A stretch of 64,000 nt of DNA. It comes from Halomonadaceae bacterium T82-2 (GTDB lineage: Bacteria > Pseudomonadota > Gammaproteobacteria > Pseudomonadales > Halomonadaceae). This document shows positions 27,355 through 36,401 of this stretch, in pieces. A model generated the notes under the pieces. That model saw only the letters and a list, made by a program, of their open reading frames with translations, did not search any database and was not told where the DNA came from. Position numbers and translations under genes: made by a program. How positions within the stretch are numbered: position 1 is the first letter of the stretch; the number at the start of each line of letters is the position of its first letter. The stretch lies in contig LSBP01000007.1 of assembly GCA_001577635.1 (NCBI GenBank), positions 1-64,000 on the forward strand, written 5' to 3'.

Positions 27355-28155
27355 ATGCTTGAGTATCCGCAAATCGATCCCATCGCTGTGGCGCTGGGTC
27401 CGCTGAAGGTCCACTGGTACGGGCTGATGTATGTGGTGGGGTTCGTCGGCGCCTGGTGGCTGGGACGGCGGCGTGCCGCCCGGGTCGGCCTGACCGCCGA
27501 TGATATCGGTGACTTGCTGTTCTATGGCGCGCTGGGGGTCGTGCTGGGCGGCCGCCTGGGCTATGTGCTGTTCTACGGCTTCGAGCGGCTGGCCAGCGAC
27601 CCCCTGTGGATCTTCCAGGTCTGGGATGGCGGCATGAGCTTCCATGGCGGGCTGCTCGGGGTGCTGATCGCCGCGGCGCTGTTTGCCCGCAAGCATCGCC
27701 TGGCGTTCTTCCAGCTCACCGATTTCATCGCGCCGCTGGTACCGATCGGTCTGGGGGCCGGGCGCATCGGCAACTTCATCAACGCCGAGCTGCCGGGTCG
27801 GGTCAGCGATGTGCCCTGGGCGATGGTGTTTCCCGGCGGTACCCAGCCGCGCCACCCCTCGTCGCTCTACGAGTTCGCGCTGGAAGGCGTCGTGCTGTTC
27901 ACCGTGCTCTGGCTGGTGTCGCACCAGCCGCGTCGGCGGGGTATGATATCCGGCCTTTTTCTGCTGCTCTATGCCCTGTTCCGCTTCGGCGTGGAATTCG
28001 TGCGCCAGCCGGACCCGCAGCTCGGGTTCATCGCCTTCGGCTGGCTGACCATGGGGCAGCTGCTGACCGTGCCGATGGCGCTGGCCGGCATCGCACTGAT
28101 GCTGTGGTCGCGGCGTCAGCCGGTGGATGGGGCCGCAACCCCGCAGCCGGCCTGA
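27355..28155 (+). CDS. lgt: Prolipoprotein diacylglyceryl transferase
   Basis: Inner-membrane enzyme that adds diacylglycerol from phosphatidylglycerol to the lipobox cysteine of prolipoproteins. 266 residues with about seven membrane helices. The Lgt signature [16 protein letters not shown] is present near residue 138, as are the HGGLLGVL block and HPSSLYE. Followed by thyA and folA, the common lgt-thyA order of gammaproteobacteria. Confidence 0.96.
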   Translation: MLEYPQIDPIAVALGPLKVHWYGLMYVVGFVGAWWLGRRRAARVGLTADDIGDLLFYGALGVVLGGRLGYVLFYGFERLASDPLWIFQVWDGGMSFHGGLLGVLIAAALFARKHRLAFFQLTDFIAPLVPIGLGAGRIGNFINAELPGRVSDVPWAMVFPGGTQPRHPSSLYEFALEGVVLFTVLWLVSHQPRRRGMISGLFLLLYALFRFGVEFVRQPDPQLGFIAFGWLTMGQLLTVPMALAGIALMLWSRRQPVDGAATPQPA

Positions 28156-28204
28156 GCGGCGTGTCACGCCGACATTCGATTTTTCTGGTGAGTATTCCCT
28201 CGAC

Positions 28205-28999
28205 ATGCAGCCCTATCTCGACCTGATGCGCCGCGTGCTGGACAGCGGCGTGAAAAAAGACGACCGCACCGGCACCGGCACCCTCAGCGTATTCGGCCAT
28301 CAGATGCGCTTCGACCTGGCCGACGGCTTCCCGCTGGTGACCACCAAGAAGCTGCATCTGCGCTCGATCATCCACGAGCTGCTGTGGTTTCTGCGTGGCG
28401 ACACCAATATCGCCTATCTCAAGGCACATGGAGTACGCATCTGGGACGAGTGGGCCGACGAGAACGGCGAGCTGGGGCCGGTTTACGGCTACCAGTGGCG
28501 CAGCTGGCCGCGGCCCGACGGCGGTCACGTCGACCAGATCGCCAATGTGGTCGAGCAGATTCGTCGCAATCCCGACTCGCGGCGACTGATCGTCTCGGCC
28601 TGGAATCCGGCGCAGGTCGACGAGATGCAGTTGCCGCCGTGCCACGCCCTGTTCCAGTTCTACGTCGCCGAGGGGCGGCTGTCCTGCCAGCTCTACCAGC
28701 GCAGCGCCGACATCTTCCTCGGCGTGCCGTTCAACATCGCCAGCTACGCGCTGCTCACGCAGATGATTGCGCAGGTCTGCGACCTGGCGCCCGGCGAGTT
28801 CATCCATACCCTGGGCGATGCCCACCTCTACCTCAACCATCTCGATCAGGCCCGCGAGCAGCTGACCCGAGCGCCGCGCCCGCTGCCGCGACTGGTGCTC
28901 GATCCGACGGTCGATGACCTGTTTGCCTTCCGTTTCGAGCACATCGCCATCGAGGGGTATGATCCGCATCCCCACATCAAGGCACCGGTGGCCGTATGA
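28205..28999 (+). CDS. thyA: Thymidylate synthase
   Basis: Methylates dUMP to dTMP with methylenetetrahydrofolate. The start at 28205 gives a 264-residue protein, identical in length to E. coli ThyA; the longer ORF upstream would overlap lgt. Catalytic cysteine lies in [30 protein letters not shown] and the [14 protein letters not shown]-terminal block are conserved. Its stop codon overlaps the folA start by four bases, coupling dTMP synthesis to the enzyme that recycles its dihydrofolate product. Confidence 0.97.
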   Translation: MQPYLDLMRRVLDSGVKKDDRTGTGTLSVFGHQMRFDLADGFPLVTTKKLHLRSIIHELLWFLRGDTNIAYLKAHGVRIWDEWADENGELGPVYGYQWRSWPRPDGGHVDQIANVVEQIRRNPDSRRLIVSAWNPAQVDEMQLPPCHALFQFYVAEGRLSCQLYQRSADIFLGVPFNIASYALLTQMIAQVCDLAPGEFIHTLGDAHLYLNHLDQAREQLTRAPRPLPRLVLDPTVDDLFAFRFEHIAIEGYDPHPHIKAPVAV

Positions 29000-29565
29000 A
29001 CGAATCGCAACCCCTCGACGCCCGGCACGAGACGCTGGTGCCGGTCGCCATGATCGCTGCCGTGTCACGCAACGGCGTGATCGGCGTGGACAATCAGCTG
29101 CCCTGGTACCTGCCGGAAGACCTCAAGTTCTTCAAGCGCATGACCCAGGGCAAGCCGCTGGTCATGGGGCGCAAGACCTTCGCCTCCATCGGCCGGGCGC
29201 TGCCGGGGCGGCTCAATATCGTCGTCACCCGCGACCCGGACTTCCGGGCCGAGGGCGTTCGCGTCTGCCACGACCTAGTCGAGGCGCTGTCGCTGGCCGA
29301 CGACCAGGCGCTGATCGATGGCGTCGAGGAAATCATGGTCATGGGCGGCGGCGAGATCTACGCCCAGGCCATGCCGTGGGCCTCGCGGCTGTATGTCACC
29401 GAGGTCGACCGGGAGGTGACCGGCGATGCCCGCTTCCCCGACATCGACCCGACGCTGTGGGAAGAGGCGCAGCGACAGCCCGGCGAGCACAGCGGCGAGG
29501 CCGACCAGCCGGGGTACGCCTTCGTGGTCTACCGCCGCCGGCAGGCGGGCTCCGACGACGCCTGA
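28996..29565 (+). CDS. folA: Dihydrofolate reductase
   Basis: Reduces dihydrofolate to tetrahydrofolate using NADPH. Conserved features are [40 protein letters not shown], and [13 protein letters not shown]. There is an N-terminal extension of about 14 residues ([14 protein letters not shown]) compared with enteric FolA, and 189 residues in total. Starts inside the thyA stop (ATGA overlap), so translation is coupled. Confidence 0.95.
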   Translation: MNESQPLDARHETLVPVAMIAAVSRNGVIGVDNQLPWYLPEDLKFFKRMTQGKPLVMGRKTFASIGRALPGRLNIVVTRDPDFRAEGVRVCHDLVEALSLADDQALIDGVEEIMVMGGGEIYAQAMPWASRLYVTEVDREVTGDARFPDIDPTLWEEAQRQPGEHSGEADQPGYAFVVYRRRQAGSDDA

Positions 29566-29665
29566 GCCCGGTTGCCAAGGGCCGCGGGGTGACACAGACT
29601 GGGTGCAGGGTCGTTCACGGGGTGCCGTGACGGGATCGAGGGGTCGAGCCAGGGGAGAGCGTGCC

Positions 29666-30319
29666 TTGTTGTCGGAACGCACGGGAGCACTATTCGAGCG
29701 ACTGGAACGTCAGGCCGGTGACGCGGTGGCGGAAGTGGCGCGTCTGCGCGCGCACCTGCGTCGGCTGGAAGCGGAAAACGCCCGGCTGCGCGAGGCTCTG
29801 AGTCGCGTGGAGGAGGGCATCGCCGCAGCCAGCGAGTCGGCTGCCGCATCGCGCCAGGCCGTTTCCGAAAGCCACGACCGGCACACGGCGACAGCCGTTC
29901 CCGCGGCAGGGCCATCCACCCATCTCGTGGACTCCGAGCCCCCCCCTTCGCCCCGTGCCCTGTTGAATCAATGGTACCAACGCTATCCGCAGGCCTTCTT
30001 CAAGGGGCACACCCGGCCCTTGAAGGTCGGCATCCATCAGGACCTGCTTGCCCGTGAGCCGTGGCCGGAGAAACTCGTTCGGCGCGCGCTGGCCTGCTAT
30101 GTGCACCTGCCGCGCTATCTCAAGGCCGTGCGAGCCGGGGCCGAGCGGGTCGACCTCGACGGCCGGGCGGCCGGTGCCGTGGGTGACGAGGAGGCCCGGC
30201 ACGCCCGCAGCAAGCTGGACGCCCTGCGCGCCGACAAGGCGGCCGAGCGCGAGGCGCGTCGTCGCGAGCGTCTCGATCGCAAGCTCGGCGATCTGCTGGC
30301 CAAGCACCATTCGTCGTGA
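29666..30319 (+). CDS. ProQ/FinO domain RNA-binding protein with N-terminal coiled coil
   Basis: About 217 residues from a TTG start at 29666 (29669 also possible), chosen because AGGGGAGA lies 7 bases upstream; there is no in-frame ATG nearby. Residues about 8-60 form a heptad-like coiled coil (LERQAGDAVAEVARLRAHLR). A Ser/Pro-rich linker follows, and the ProQ/FinO domain is at about 90-165 (LLNQWYQRYPQAFFKGHTRP). It ends in a basic, Arg-rich tail. Members bind structured 3-ends of mRNAs and small RNAs. The domain order differs from E. coli ProQ, where the FinO domain is N-terminal and a Tudor-like domain follows. Stand-alone gene with its own terminator. Confidence 0.82.
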   Translation: MLSERTGALFERLERQAGDAVAEVARLRAHLRRLEAENARLREALSRVEEGIAAASESAAASRQAVSESHDRHTATAVPAAGPSTHLVDSEPPPSPRALLNQWYQRYPQAFFKGHTRPLKVGIHQDLLAREPWPEKLVRRALACYVHLPRYLKAVRAGAERVDLDGRAAGAVGDEEARHARSKLDALRADKAAEREARRRERLDRKLGDLLAKHHSS

Positions 30320-30321
30320 GG

Positions 30322-30352
30322 GGCCACGGCCGGTGTGGCACCGGCAGTGGCC
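30322..30352 (+). terminator. Hairpin terminator after the ProQ/FinO gene
   Basis: GGCCAC-G-GCCGGTG TGG CACCGGC-A-GTGGCC forms an interrupted 13-bp stem three bases after the stop codon. T content downstream is modest (CCTTCGTTCC). Confidence 0.6.
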
Positions 30353-30594
30353 AGGCCTTCGTTCCTCCGTTAACCAGCCGTTGGCCACGGCCGCTTGCCC
30401 GCGGTTTCAGGGTGCTTGCAATGGTCGTGACCTCGACCCATCATGAACGCCGTTCGCGTTGGTCACGCTTTCGTCATACAGCGGCGTTAGGGTGCTTCGT
30501 GACGCGGTCTCGTGCCGTTGCGAGGCCAGCCGTATCGTAGGAGAGACGGCCGAGGAGACGCCTCGGGCGACAGGATTAAAAACAGTGTTTTTTC

Positions 30595-30624
30595 TTGTTG
30601 CGTTCGTGCAGAACCCGGTATAAG
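30595..30624 (+). promoter_or_regulatory. Candidate promoter of the porin gene
   Basis: TTGTTG (30595-30600), 18-base spacer, TATAAG (30619-30624), predicting a 5-UTR of about 125 bases. TTGCGT at 30598 with a 15-base spacer is an alternative -35. Long porin leaders are frequent targets of small RNAs. The rest of the 436-base gap before the porin shows no gene. Confidence 0.45.
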
Positions 30625-30755
30625 GTTCCTCCTGCGAGCATTGGATAATAACAAGGCTTGGCCGAGGCGGATCGCTCATGCATCCACTGGGCGCAGTCCG
30701 GCAAGCCGCTTTTAGATAACGATCGAAAAAGTAAGCTAGTTAAGGAACTATCGCG

Positions 30756-31850
30756 ATGAAAAAGACGCTCCTAGCGACTGCTATTGCTGGTGCCCTGGGC
30801 GCCTCCGCTGCACAAGCCGCCACCGTTTACAACCAGGACGGCACTCAGGTCGACCTGTACGGCAACATTCAGATCGGTTACCGCTCTGTTGAAACTGCAA
30901 CTGATGCTAACAACGACGGAACAGTTCAGCCTGGCGAAGGTGTAAGCTCTCAGGACGATATCTTCGATAACGGTACTACCCTGGGTGTCGCCGCCCAGCA
31001 TCAGGTCAACCCGGGCCTGGTCGCCTACCTGAAGCTCGAGCTGGACGGTTTCCAGGCCGACGAGCTCAAGAAGCGCAACTACGACTCCGGTGACACCGCC
31101 TACGCCGGCCTGAAGGGCAACTTCGGTGACGTCAAGATCGGCTCCTACGATGTGCTGATCGACGACTGGGTCAAGGATCCGGTCGACGGCTCCTGGTATG
31201 TCGGTGTCTGGAACTCCAGCCACTACATCGGTGACGGCAAGACCAGCGCTTCGGCACAAAACGACACGTTCAATGACGACCGGGAAGGCGACCAGATTCG
31301 CTATCTGTCTCCGTCCTTCGCTGGTCTGCAGTTCTCCCTGGGTACCCAGTACAAGGGTGACGCCGAGGCCGAACGCAATGGCGACGGCAGCGCCGCATCC
31401 TTTGTCGGTGGCCTGAAGTACACCGTGGGCGCCCTGCAGCTGGCAGCCGTCTACGATGATCTGAACACCTACGACTACCGCAGCTACGATGCCGGCGATG
31501 CCTACGGTCTCTCCGCCATGTACTCCATGAACGCGCTGACCCTGGGCGCCAAGTGGGAGCGTTACGACGGCAGCAACGACACCGCGACCGACAAGTCCGA
31601 CATGTATGCCGTCAAGGCCAACTATGCCTACGGCATGGGTAATGTCTACGCGACCTACCAGTACGTCGACGAGCAGAACAATGTGTCGTCGAACAATCCC
31701 AATGGTAGCGACGAGACCTACAACCAGGTCATGCTGGGCGCCGACTACAGCCTGACGCCGGCGGTCACCTACTTCGTCGAGTCCACCATGTACGACCAGT
31801 CTAAGGACGAAGATGACTTCGTCGCTACCGGTCTGGCCTACACCTTCTAA
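30756..31850 (+). CDS. Gram-negative general porin
   Basis: Outer-membrane trimeric beta-barrel of 364 residues. Sec signal peptide MKKTLLATAIAGALGASAAQ with cleavage after AQA. First strand TQVDLYGNIQIGYR, many alternating strand segments, and a C-terminal strand ending in LAYTF with the terminal Phe needed for barrel assembly. Acidic, as in halophile porins. Codon usage differs from its neighbours (optimal, less GC-biased at the start), as expected for high expression. Strong ribosome site AAGGA and strong terminator. Substrate selectivity unknown. Confidence 0.93.
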   Translation: MKKTLLATAIAGALGASAAQAATVYNQDGTQVDLYGNIQIGYRSVETATDANNDGTVQPGEGVSSQDDIFDNGTTLGVAAQHQVNPGLVAYLKLELDGFQADELKKRNYDSGDTAYAGLKGNFGDVKIGSYDVLIDDWVKDPVDGSWYVGVWNSSHYIGDGKTSASAQNDTFNDDREGDQIRYLSPSFAGLQFSLGTQYKGDAEAERNGDGSAASFVGGLKYTVGALQLAAVYDDLNTYDYRSYDAGDAYGLSAMYSMNALTLGAKWERYDGSNDTATDKSDMYAVKANYAYGMGNVYATYQYVDEQNNVSSNNPNGSDETYNQVMLGADYSLTPAVTYFVESTMYDQSKDEDDFVATGLAYTF

Positions 31851-31879
31851 AAGCCCCCTGCGCTTTTGGATGGACAGCG

Positions 31880-31907
31880 AAGCCGGCCCCTCGGGGCCGG
31901 CTTTCTT
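31880..31907 (+). terminator. Terminator of the porin gene
   Basis: AAGCCGGCCCC TC GGGGCCGGCTT hairpin with an 11-bp stem followed by TCTT, 30 bases after the stop codon. Confidence 0.85.
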
Positions 31908-32007
31908 GTGGGTGGATGCTTGATGCCCGGGCCGGGGCGGTGCAGACTCGTGATCACCGTCTTTAAAGACAACCCCCTCTTTTTCTTGTGAAACAGGACA
32001 AGCAGCT

Positions 32008-33045
32008 ATGACTCATCGGCTTCTGGCGCCCCTCGTGATCGGCCTGGGGCTCTGTGTCGTCGTGCCGGCCGTTCAGGCCGACATGCCGCCCAATTACGAT
32101 AAATCGTCATCTCTGGACCTGAGCCAGTACCTTCAGCAGCGTAGTGATGCGCAGAGCCAAAGCTTCAATTTCGGCGGCTGGAACGAGCACAAGTTCACCG
32201 TGAAGAAGGCCGGGCGCTACCTGATCGAGAGCGCGTCGCGGGCGGGCATGTCCGATGAATATCGGATCAAGGCCCGGCTGCTCGATGCCCAGGGCAATGT
32301 CGTCGCCCGCAGCGAGGCACTGGGCACGAACGGTGGCCTGCACATGACCCGTGAGCTCGAGCCCGGCGATTACGTGGTCAAGGTCTATGCCCGGGAATTC
32401 GGCAACACCAAGCTGAAGGGCAATCGCTACACCATTTCGGTATCCGGGCTAGACGCGCAGGGTCAGCGCCTGAGTGGGCCCCAGAGCGGCATCGACAGCG
32501 GCAGCGGTGTCCTCTTTGACAAGGATGCCGAGGCGAAGGGGCCGACGACGGCCTTCGTACGCTCGCCGGAAGCCTCGGCAGCCCTGGCGGCACCGGCGGC
32601 TGCGGGTTCGTCGTCCAAGGCGTCGGCTGCCACCCGGCAGGCCGGGACGAAGACGGCCACGGCGAACGACACTCAGCCGAAGCCTGCGAGCCGGGCGGCG
32701 TCGGAAGGCGAGTCGCGTCGCTTCAAGGAGGTCGTCACGGATGTCGACATGAACTTCAAGGGCCAGGCGCTGAGTTTCGACGTCGTCCAGCGCGGCACGG
32801 TCGCCGTCAATACCTCGACCATGGTCGGTGCTGGGGGGACCTTTCAGATCGAGGCGCGGGTTCTCGACGATCAAGGCAATGTCGTGGCCAGCGACGAAGG
32901 CTCGCGTTTCGCCGGCAATATTCACATCAAGCAGGTACTGCCGCCGGGACATTACACGGTCTGGGTCAAGGGGCATAACTACGGCAATGCCAAGGACTCG
33001 GCCAACAACTTTGCCCTGCGCGTCAAGCAGCTGGATACCCGCTGA
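32008..33045 (+). CDS. Secreted protein with two copies of a PPC-like beta domain
   Basis: 345 residues. Signal peptide at 1-24 (cleavage near VQA-DM). Domain 1 at about 50-150 and domain 2 at about 240-345 are clearly homologous: IKARLLDAQGNVVARSEALG against IEARVLDDQGNVVASDEGSR, and LEPGDYVVKVYAREFGNTK against LPPGHYTVWVKGHNYGNAK. Between them is an Ala/Ser/Thr/Lys-rich linker of about 70 residues (AAPAAAGSSSKASAATRQAG). The fold resembles bacterial pre-peptidase C-terminal (PPC) beta-sandwich domains, which is my inference. No catalytic motif and no lipobox. Probably periplasmic or surface. Function unknown. Confidence 0.7.
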   Translation: MTHRLLAPLVIGLGLCVVVPAVQADMPPNYDKSSSLDLSQYLQQRSDAQSQSFNFGGWNEHKFTVKKAGRYLIESASRAGMSDEYRIKARLLDAQGNVVARSEALGTNGGLHMTRELEPGDYVVKVYAREFGNTKLKGNRYTISVSGLDAQGQRLSGPQSGIDSGSGVLFDKDAEAKGPTTAFVRSPEASAALAAPAAAGSSSKASAATRQAGTKTATANDTQPKPASRAASEGESRRFKEVVTDVDMNFKGQALSFDVVQRGTVAVNTSTMVGAGGTFQIEARVLDDQGNVVASDEGSRFAGNIHIKQVLPPGHYTVWVKGHNYGNAKDSANNFALRVKQLDTR

Positions 33046-33076
33046 CCGCTCGGGTATCGCCCTCCTGCGACCGGCA

Positions 33077-33099
33077 CCGGCCCGTCAATGACGGGCCGG
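33077..33099 (+). terminator. Possible terminator after the duplicated-domain protein gene
   Basis: CCGGCCCGTC AAT GACGGGCCGG, a perfect 10-bp stem 32 bases after the stop codon. Only a weak T run (CGTGTTTG) follows. Confidence 0.55.
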
Positions 33100-33304
33100 C
33101 GTGTTTGAGGGCTGCATTTTGTTCCCGTCAACACCTGGCAGGCTCAAGGTTGCCTTTCTCCGGCCGATACTGGATACACACCGCCCCCCAGGACACCGAC
33201 GGTTTTTAAACGCCCTTGTGGATGAGGCCGCCTGGTCCTGACGGCCCGTAGGGGCGGGCAGAGTGAATCCCCACGATGATTTGCGTATCGCGGAGCGCGA
33301 GATC

Positions 33305-35296
33305 ATGACACGAACCGGAAGACGAACAGGTCGGCGCTCGCTGCGCCGCCGGCTGCTGATCGGCCTGGGCATGGGCTGGGCGGTGATCGTCTGCGTGTTG
33401 ATGGTGGCGCTCTGGTACTCGGGCCAGGATCGGATTCGCGACGTCAATGACACCCATCTGGAGTACGAAGCCCGTCTGATCGCCCAGCAGATCGATCAGG
33501 AGGTCGAGCTGCGGCTGGCATCCCTGCAGCAGCTGTCGGCGACACTGGCCCCGCGCGCGGTGCCGGATGCGGCGTCGCTGCAGGCGCGCCTGCGTAACGA
33601 GAGCGGCCTGTTGACACTGTTCGACGGGTTGATCGTGACCGATGCCGAAGGCCGGGTGCAGGCGGCCTGGCCGCGTTCGTCGGGGCGACGCGGTACGGAT
33701 GTCAGCGATCGGCTGTCGTTTCGCTTCCAGCAGCAGGTGGGGCGCCCCCACGTCAGTGAGCCGTTCACCGAACAGCCAGGCGGCACGCCCTGGATTCTGT
33801 TCAGCGTGCCGCTGGCGGATGCCTGGGGGCATTTCGCCGGCATGGTGGGCGGGCTGATCAGTGTCGAGAATGGCAGCCTGTTCGCCAAGTTGCGGCGTAT
33901 CCGCCTGGGGCGGCAGGGCTTCGCGGTAGTGATGACCGCCTCGGGCAAGGTGCTGACCCACCCGCGGCAGGATCACCTGCTGGCCCCGGCGGCCTCGGTG
34001 GTGCCGTCGGCCTGGCGCGAGCTGGTGCTGGATGGCTGGCAGGGCACGCTCACCGGTGCGCTGCCCAGCGGTAAAACGGCGCTGCAGAGCTACCGTCAGA
34101 TCTGGACGCCCGGCTGGATCGTGGGGGTGTTCCTGCCGGCCGATCAGGCCTTTGCGCCGCTGCGCACCTTCCTCAACCAGCTGTGGCTGGCGGGAGGATT
34201 GACCATCCTGCTGATGCTGCCGATGCTGGCGTGGCTGATTCATCTGCTGCTCAGGCCGCTTCGCCGCCTGACCCGCCAGATCGAGGCGGTGCGTCACGGG
34301 CACCGCGATTACCTGGACGTGCCTGACGCCAGCCACGAGATCGTCCAGCTGATCGAGGCGTTCAACCGCATGGTGGACACCAGCCTCGAGGCACGCCAAC
34401 GGTTGCTCAATCGGCAGGCCTTTCTGGATGCCGTGCTGGATTCCTCGCCGGTGGGCATGTTCGTCTACGACATGCAGGGGGAGCTGCTGTACGTTAGTCC
34501 GGCACTCACGGAAATGACGGGGCATTCGCTGGTGGACTATCAGGCGGACTCGATGCATTCGCACATTCACCCCGACGACCGTCAGCGCGTGCTCGATTAC
34601 TGGCTGGCGAGTCGCCTCAGCGAGCATGATTTCCAGTGCCAGTATCGGTATGTCACGGCCCGGGGCGAGAGCATCTGGATGGACGTGCACGCCAGTCTGG
34701 TCCGGCTCGAGACGGGCAAGGCCCTGGGCTTCGTCGGCACCATGAAGGACATCACCGAGCATCGGGAAAACGAGGCCCTGCAGCGCTGGGAGGCCGAGCA
34801 CGATCCCTTGACTGGCCTGCTCAATCGGCGCGGCTTCGAGCGGCGTATGGAAGAGGCCCTGGCCGATTGGCTCAAGGGCGCGGTTCCGGCGGCACTGATC
34901 GCCTTCGACCTGGACCACTTCAAGCCGATCAACGACGAGGGCGGTCATGCCCTCGGGGACCGGATGCTGTCGCTGATCGCCCGGACGCTCGCGGCGCGGA
35001 TTCGCCGCAGTGACTTCGCGGCCCGTTACGGCGGTGACGAGTTCGCGATCCTGCTGCCCGGCTGCGGGGTCGAGCAGGCACGCCGGACCGCGGAAGCCCT
35101 GCGCAAGGCGGTAGGGGCGCTGAGCGTCACTCACGAGGGACGCAGCTACCGGGTTTCACTGAGCCTCGGGGTGACGGCCCTGGCCCCCGGTGACGAGACG
35201 ATCGGCCAGGTCATGCAGCGCGCCGACGATGCCAGCTACCGGGCCAAGGCGGCGGGGCGCGATCGGGTCGAGGTCGAGGCGGCGCCCGCCGGCTGA
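33305..35296 (+). CDS. Diguanylate cyclase with dCache, HAMP and PAS domains
   Basis: Makes c-di-GMP from two GTP. About 663 residues from ATG 33305 (GTG 33263 is an alternative start). TM1 is at about 17-40, a periplasmic Cache-type sensor at about 45-300, TM2 at about 300-325, and HAMP (LLLRPLRRLTRQIEAVRHGH) follows. A PAS domain sits at about 385-500 (VLDSSPVGMFVYDMQGELLY), then GGDEF at about 510-660. The active site is an intact RYGGDEF, with an RxxD inhibitory site (RRSD) five residues before GGDEF, so product inhibition is expected. A small DksA-like gene follows 85 bases later. Confidence 0.92.
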   Translation: MTRTGRRTGRRSLRRRLLIGLGMGWAVIVCVLMVALWYSGQDRIRDVNDTHLEYEARLIAQQIDQEVELRLASLQQLSATLAPRAVPDAASLQARLRNESGLLTLFDGLIVTDAEGRVQAAWPRSSGRRGTDVSDRLSFRFQQQVGRPHVSEPFTEQPGGTPWILFSVPLADAWGHFAGMVGGLISVENGSLFAKLRRIRLGRQGFAVVMTASGKVLTHPRQDHLLAPAASVVPSAWRELVLDGWQGTLTGALPSGKTALQSYRQIWTPGWIVGVFLPADQAFAPLRTFLNQLWLAGGLTILLMLPMLAWLIHLLLRPLRRLTRQIEAVRHGHRDYLDVPDASHEIVQLIEAFNRMVDTSLEARQRLLNRQAFLDAVLDSSPVGMFVYDMQGELLYVSPALTEMTGHSLVDYQADSMHSHIHPDDRQRVLDYWLASRLSEHDFQCQYRYVTARGESIWMDVHASLVRLETGKALGFVGTMKDITEHRENEALQRWEAEHDPLTGLLNRRGFERRMEEALADWLKGAVPAALIAFDLDHFKPINDEGGHALGDRMLSLIARTLAARIRRSDFAARYGGDEFAILLPGCGVEQARRTAEALRKAVGALSVTHEGRSYRVSLSLGVTALAPGDETIGQVMQRADDASYRAKAAGRDRVEVEAAPAG

Positions 35297-35381
35297 CCGA
35301 GGGTTTCCTGATCGGCGTCAAGGCCGTTTCGCCGCCGGGGCGCTACACGGAAATGAGGACCGCCACCCGGAGCAACGAGCC

Positions 35382-35699
35382 ATGAGCGATCGCCGTGCCA
35401 CGCTGGAAGCCCTGCGGGCGACCTTGCAGACGCGCCTGCATGCCTATCGGGAGCACAAGACGCGCGCGCTCGACAGGGATGCCGACGAGCAGTCGCTTGA
35501 GATCGAGAACGACGAAGTGGTGGAGCGTCTGGACGAGGAAGCCTTCGCGGAACTGGAGCAGGTCGACCGGGCGCTCGCGCGCATTGCCGACGGCGAGGGC
35601 GATCGCTGCGAAGCCTGTGGCGAGCCGATCGACGCGCGGCGTCTTCAGGCACTGCCCATGGCGACCCTGTGTATCGATTGCGCGGACCTGGAGCGTTGA
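35382..35699 (+). CDS. DksA/TraR family zinc-finger protein
   Basis: 105 residues from ATG 35382 (GGAG 9 bases upstream). An N-terminal coiled coil at about 1-70 is rich in Glu and Arg. The C-terminal zinc finger has four cysteines: CEACGEPIDARRLQALPMAT then CIDC. It is shorter than canonical DksA (about 150 residues), and the acidic DxxDxA tip of DksA is not obvious (DADEQSLE is nearby). It is more like the short DksA-like proteins of the YbiI type. Such proteins may act on the RNA polymerase secondary channel, but function here is not established. Confidence 0.82.
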   Translation: MSDRRATLEALRATLQTRLHAYREHKTRALDRDADEQSLEIENDEVVERLDEEAFAELEQVDRALARIADGEGDRCEACGEPIDARRLQALPMATLCIDCADLER

Positions 35700-36340
35700 C
35701 CCCTTTTCAAAAGGTAACAGGGCGGGCTCGGTCCTGCCTTGCAGTCTCGTCGCTGCGTCCTTCCTGGTCCTCGATCCTGTACAGCGATCAATCTGTCACA
35801 ACCTCGCGTTGGCCCCGAAGCACGCCGGGACGCTGGAGCGAGATCGTGCTCGATTTATCCTTGTAGCCTCAGTTCGCCAGGCTTCGATTTAACGTATTGT
35901 TTTCAATGGATATTATTGTGGAAGAGGCCGGTTGATGTTTGTTGGCTAATTTTTCTTAATTATATTATGGAATGTTTTTGATAAAAATTCGTACAAGATA
36001 ACATGGGTTAATTACCGGGACGCTCGCGCATGCGACATTGTGCGCGTCGACTCAGGGAGGGGTCGACACACGGTGCGCCATGACAGGTGACGGTCGCGTA
36101 GCCCGCGCACTCGGCATCTGGAACGTGCTGTCCAGGCCGGCTGCAACGCAGTTGGCGCCTCGGCTGTCATGTGTATCGAGTCGCAGTCTGGGTACGTTCC
36201 AGATGGCGAACGCCTCGACAGGGAGGTTTCGGGCAGGGACGCCCGATGACCAGGGATGGTCCGCTTGCGGGTCCAGGGCACGCGTCAACAGGAAGTTGTG
36301 ACTGCCAGGGAAGGGCCCGCTTCGACGCTTTGTCGGTTCG
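35700..36340. other. Gene-less region with AT-rich core and inverted repeat
   Basis: About 640 bases without a supported gene. A markedly AT-rich core (about 35870-36010, including TTTTTCTTAATTATATTATG) contrasts with the surrounding GC. To its right lies a perfect 12-bp inverted repeat (36115-36126, 36194-36205). Small ORFs here have no ribosome sites or recognisable products. It could hold a promoter/UTR for an unknown RNA or a decayed insertion. Confidence 0.45.
36115..36205. repeat. 12-bp perfect inverted repeat with a 67-base internal segment
   Basis: CATCTGGAACGT at 36115-36126 is the reverse complement of ACGTTCCAGATG at 36194-36205. The interior contains a smaller imperfect stem (GCCGGCTGC / GCAGTTGGC). 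It might be the base of a structured RNA or a remnant of a small mobile element. No transposase is present. Confidence 0.55.
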
Positions 36341-36382
36341 CGAGCCGGCGCCGCCTTCGGGGGGGGGGCGCCGGCTCGTTTC
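36341..36382. terminator. Strong hairpin with a G10 loop downstream of the Crp/Fnr gene
   Basis: CGAGCCGGCGCC (36341-36352) pairs perfectly with GGCGCCGGCTCG (36367-36378). The loop and right arm contain ten consecutive Gs (36359-36368). T-rich TTTCGTT follows on the plus strand. It sits just past the stop of the minus-strand regulator, so it probably ends that gene and/or plus-strand transcription from the gene-less region. Confidence 0.6.
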
Positions 36383-36401
36383 GTTGCGTGCTCGGCCGGT
36401 G

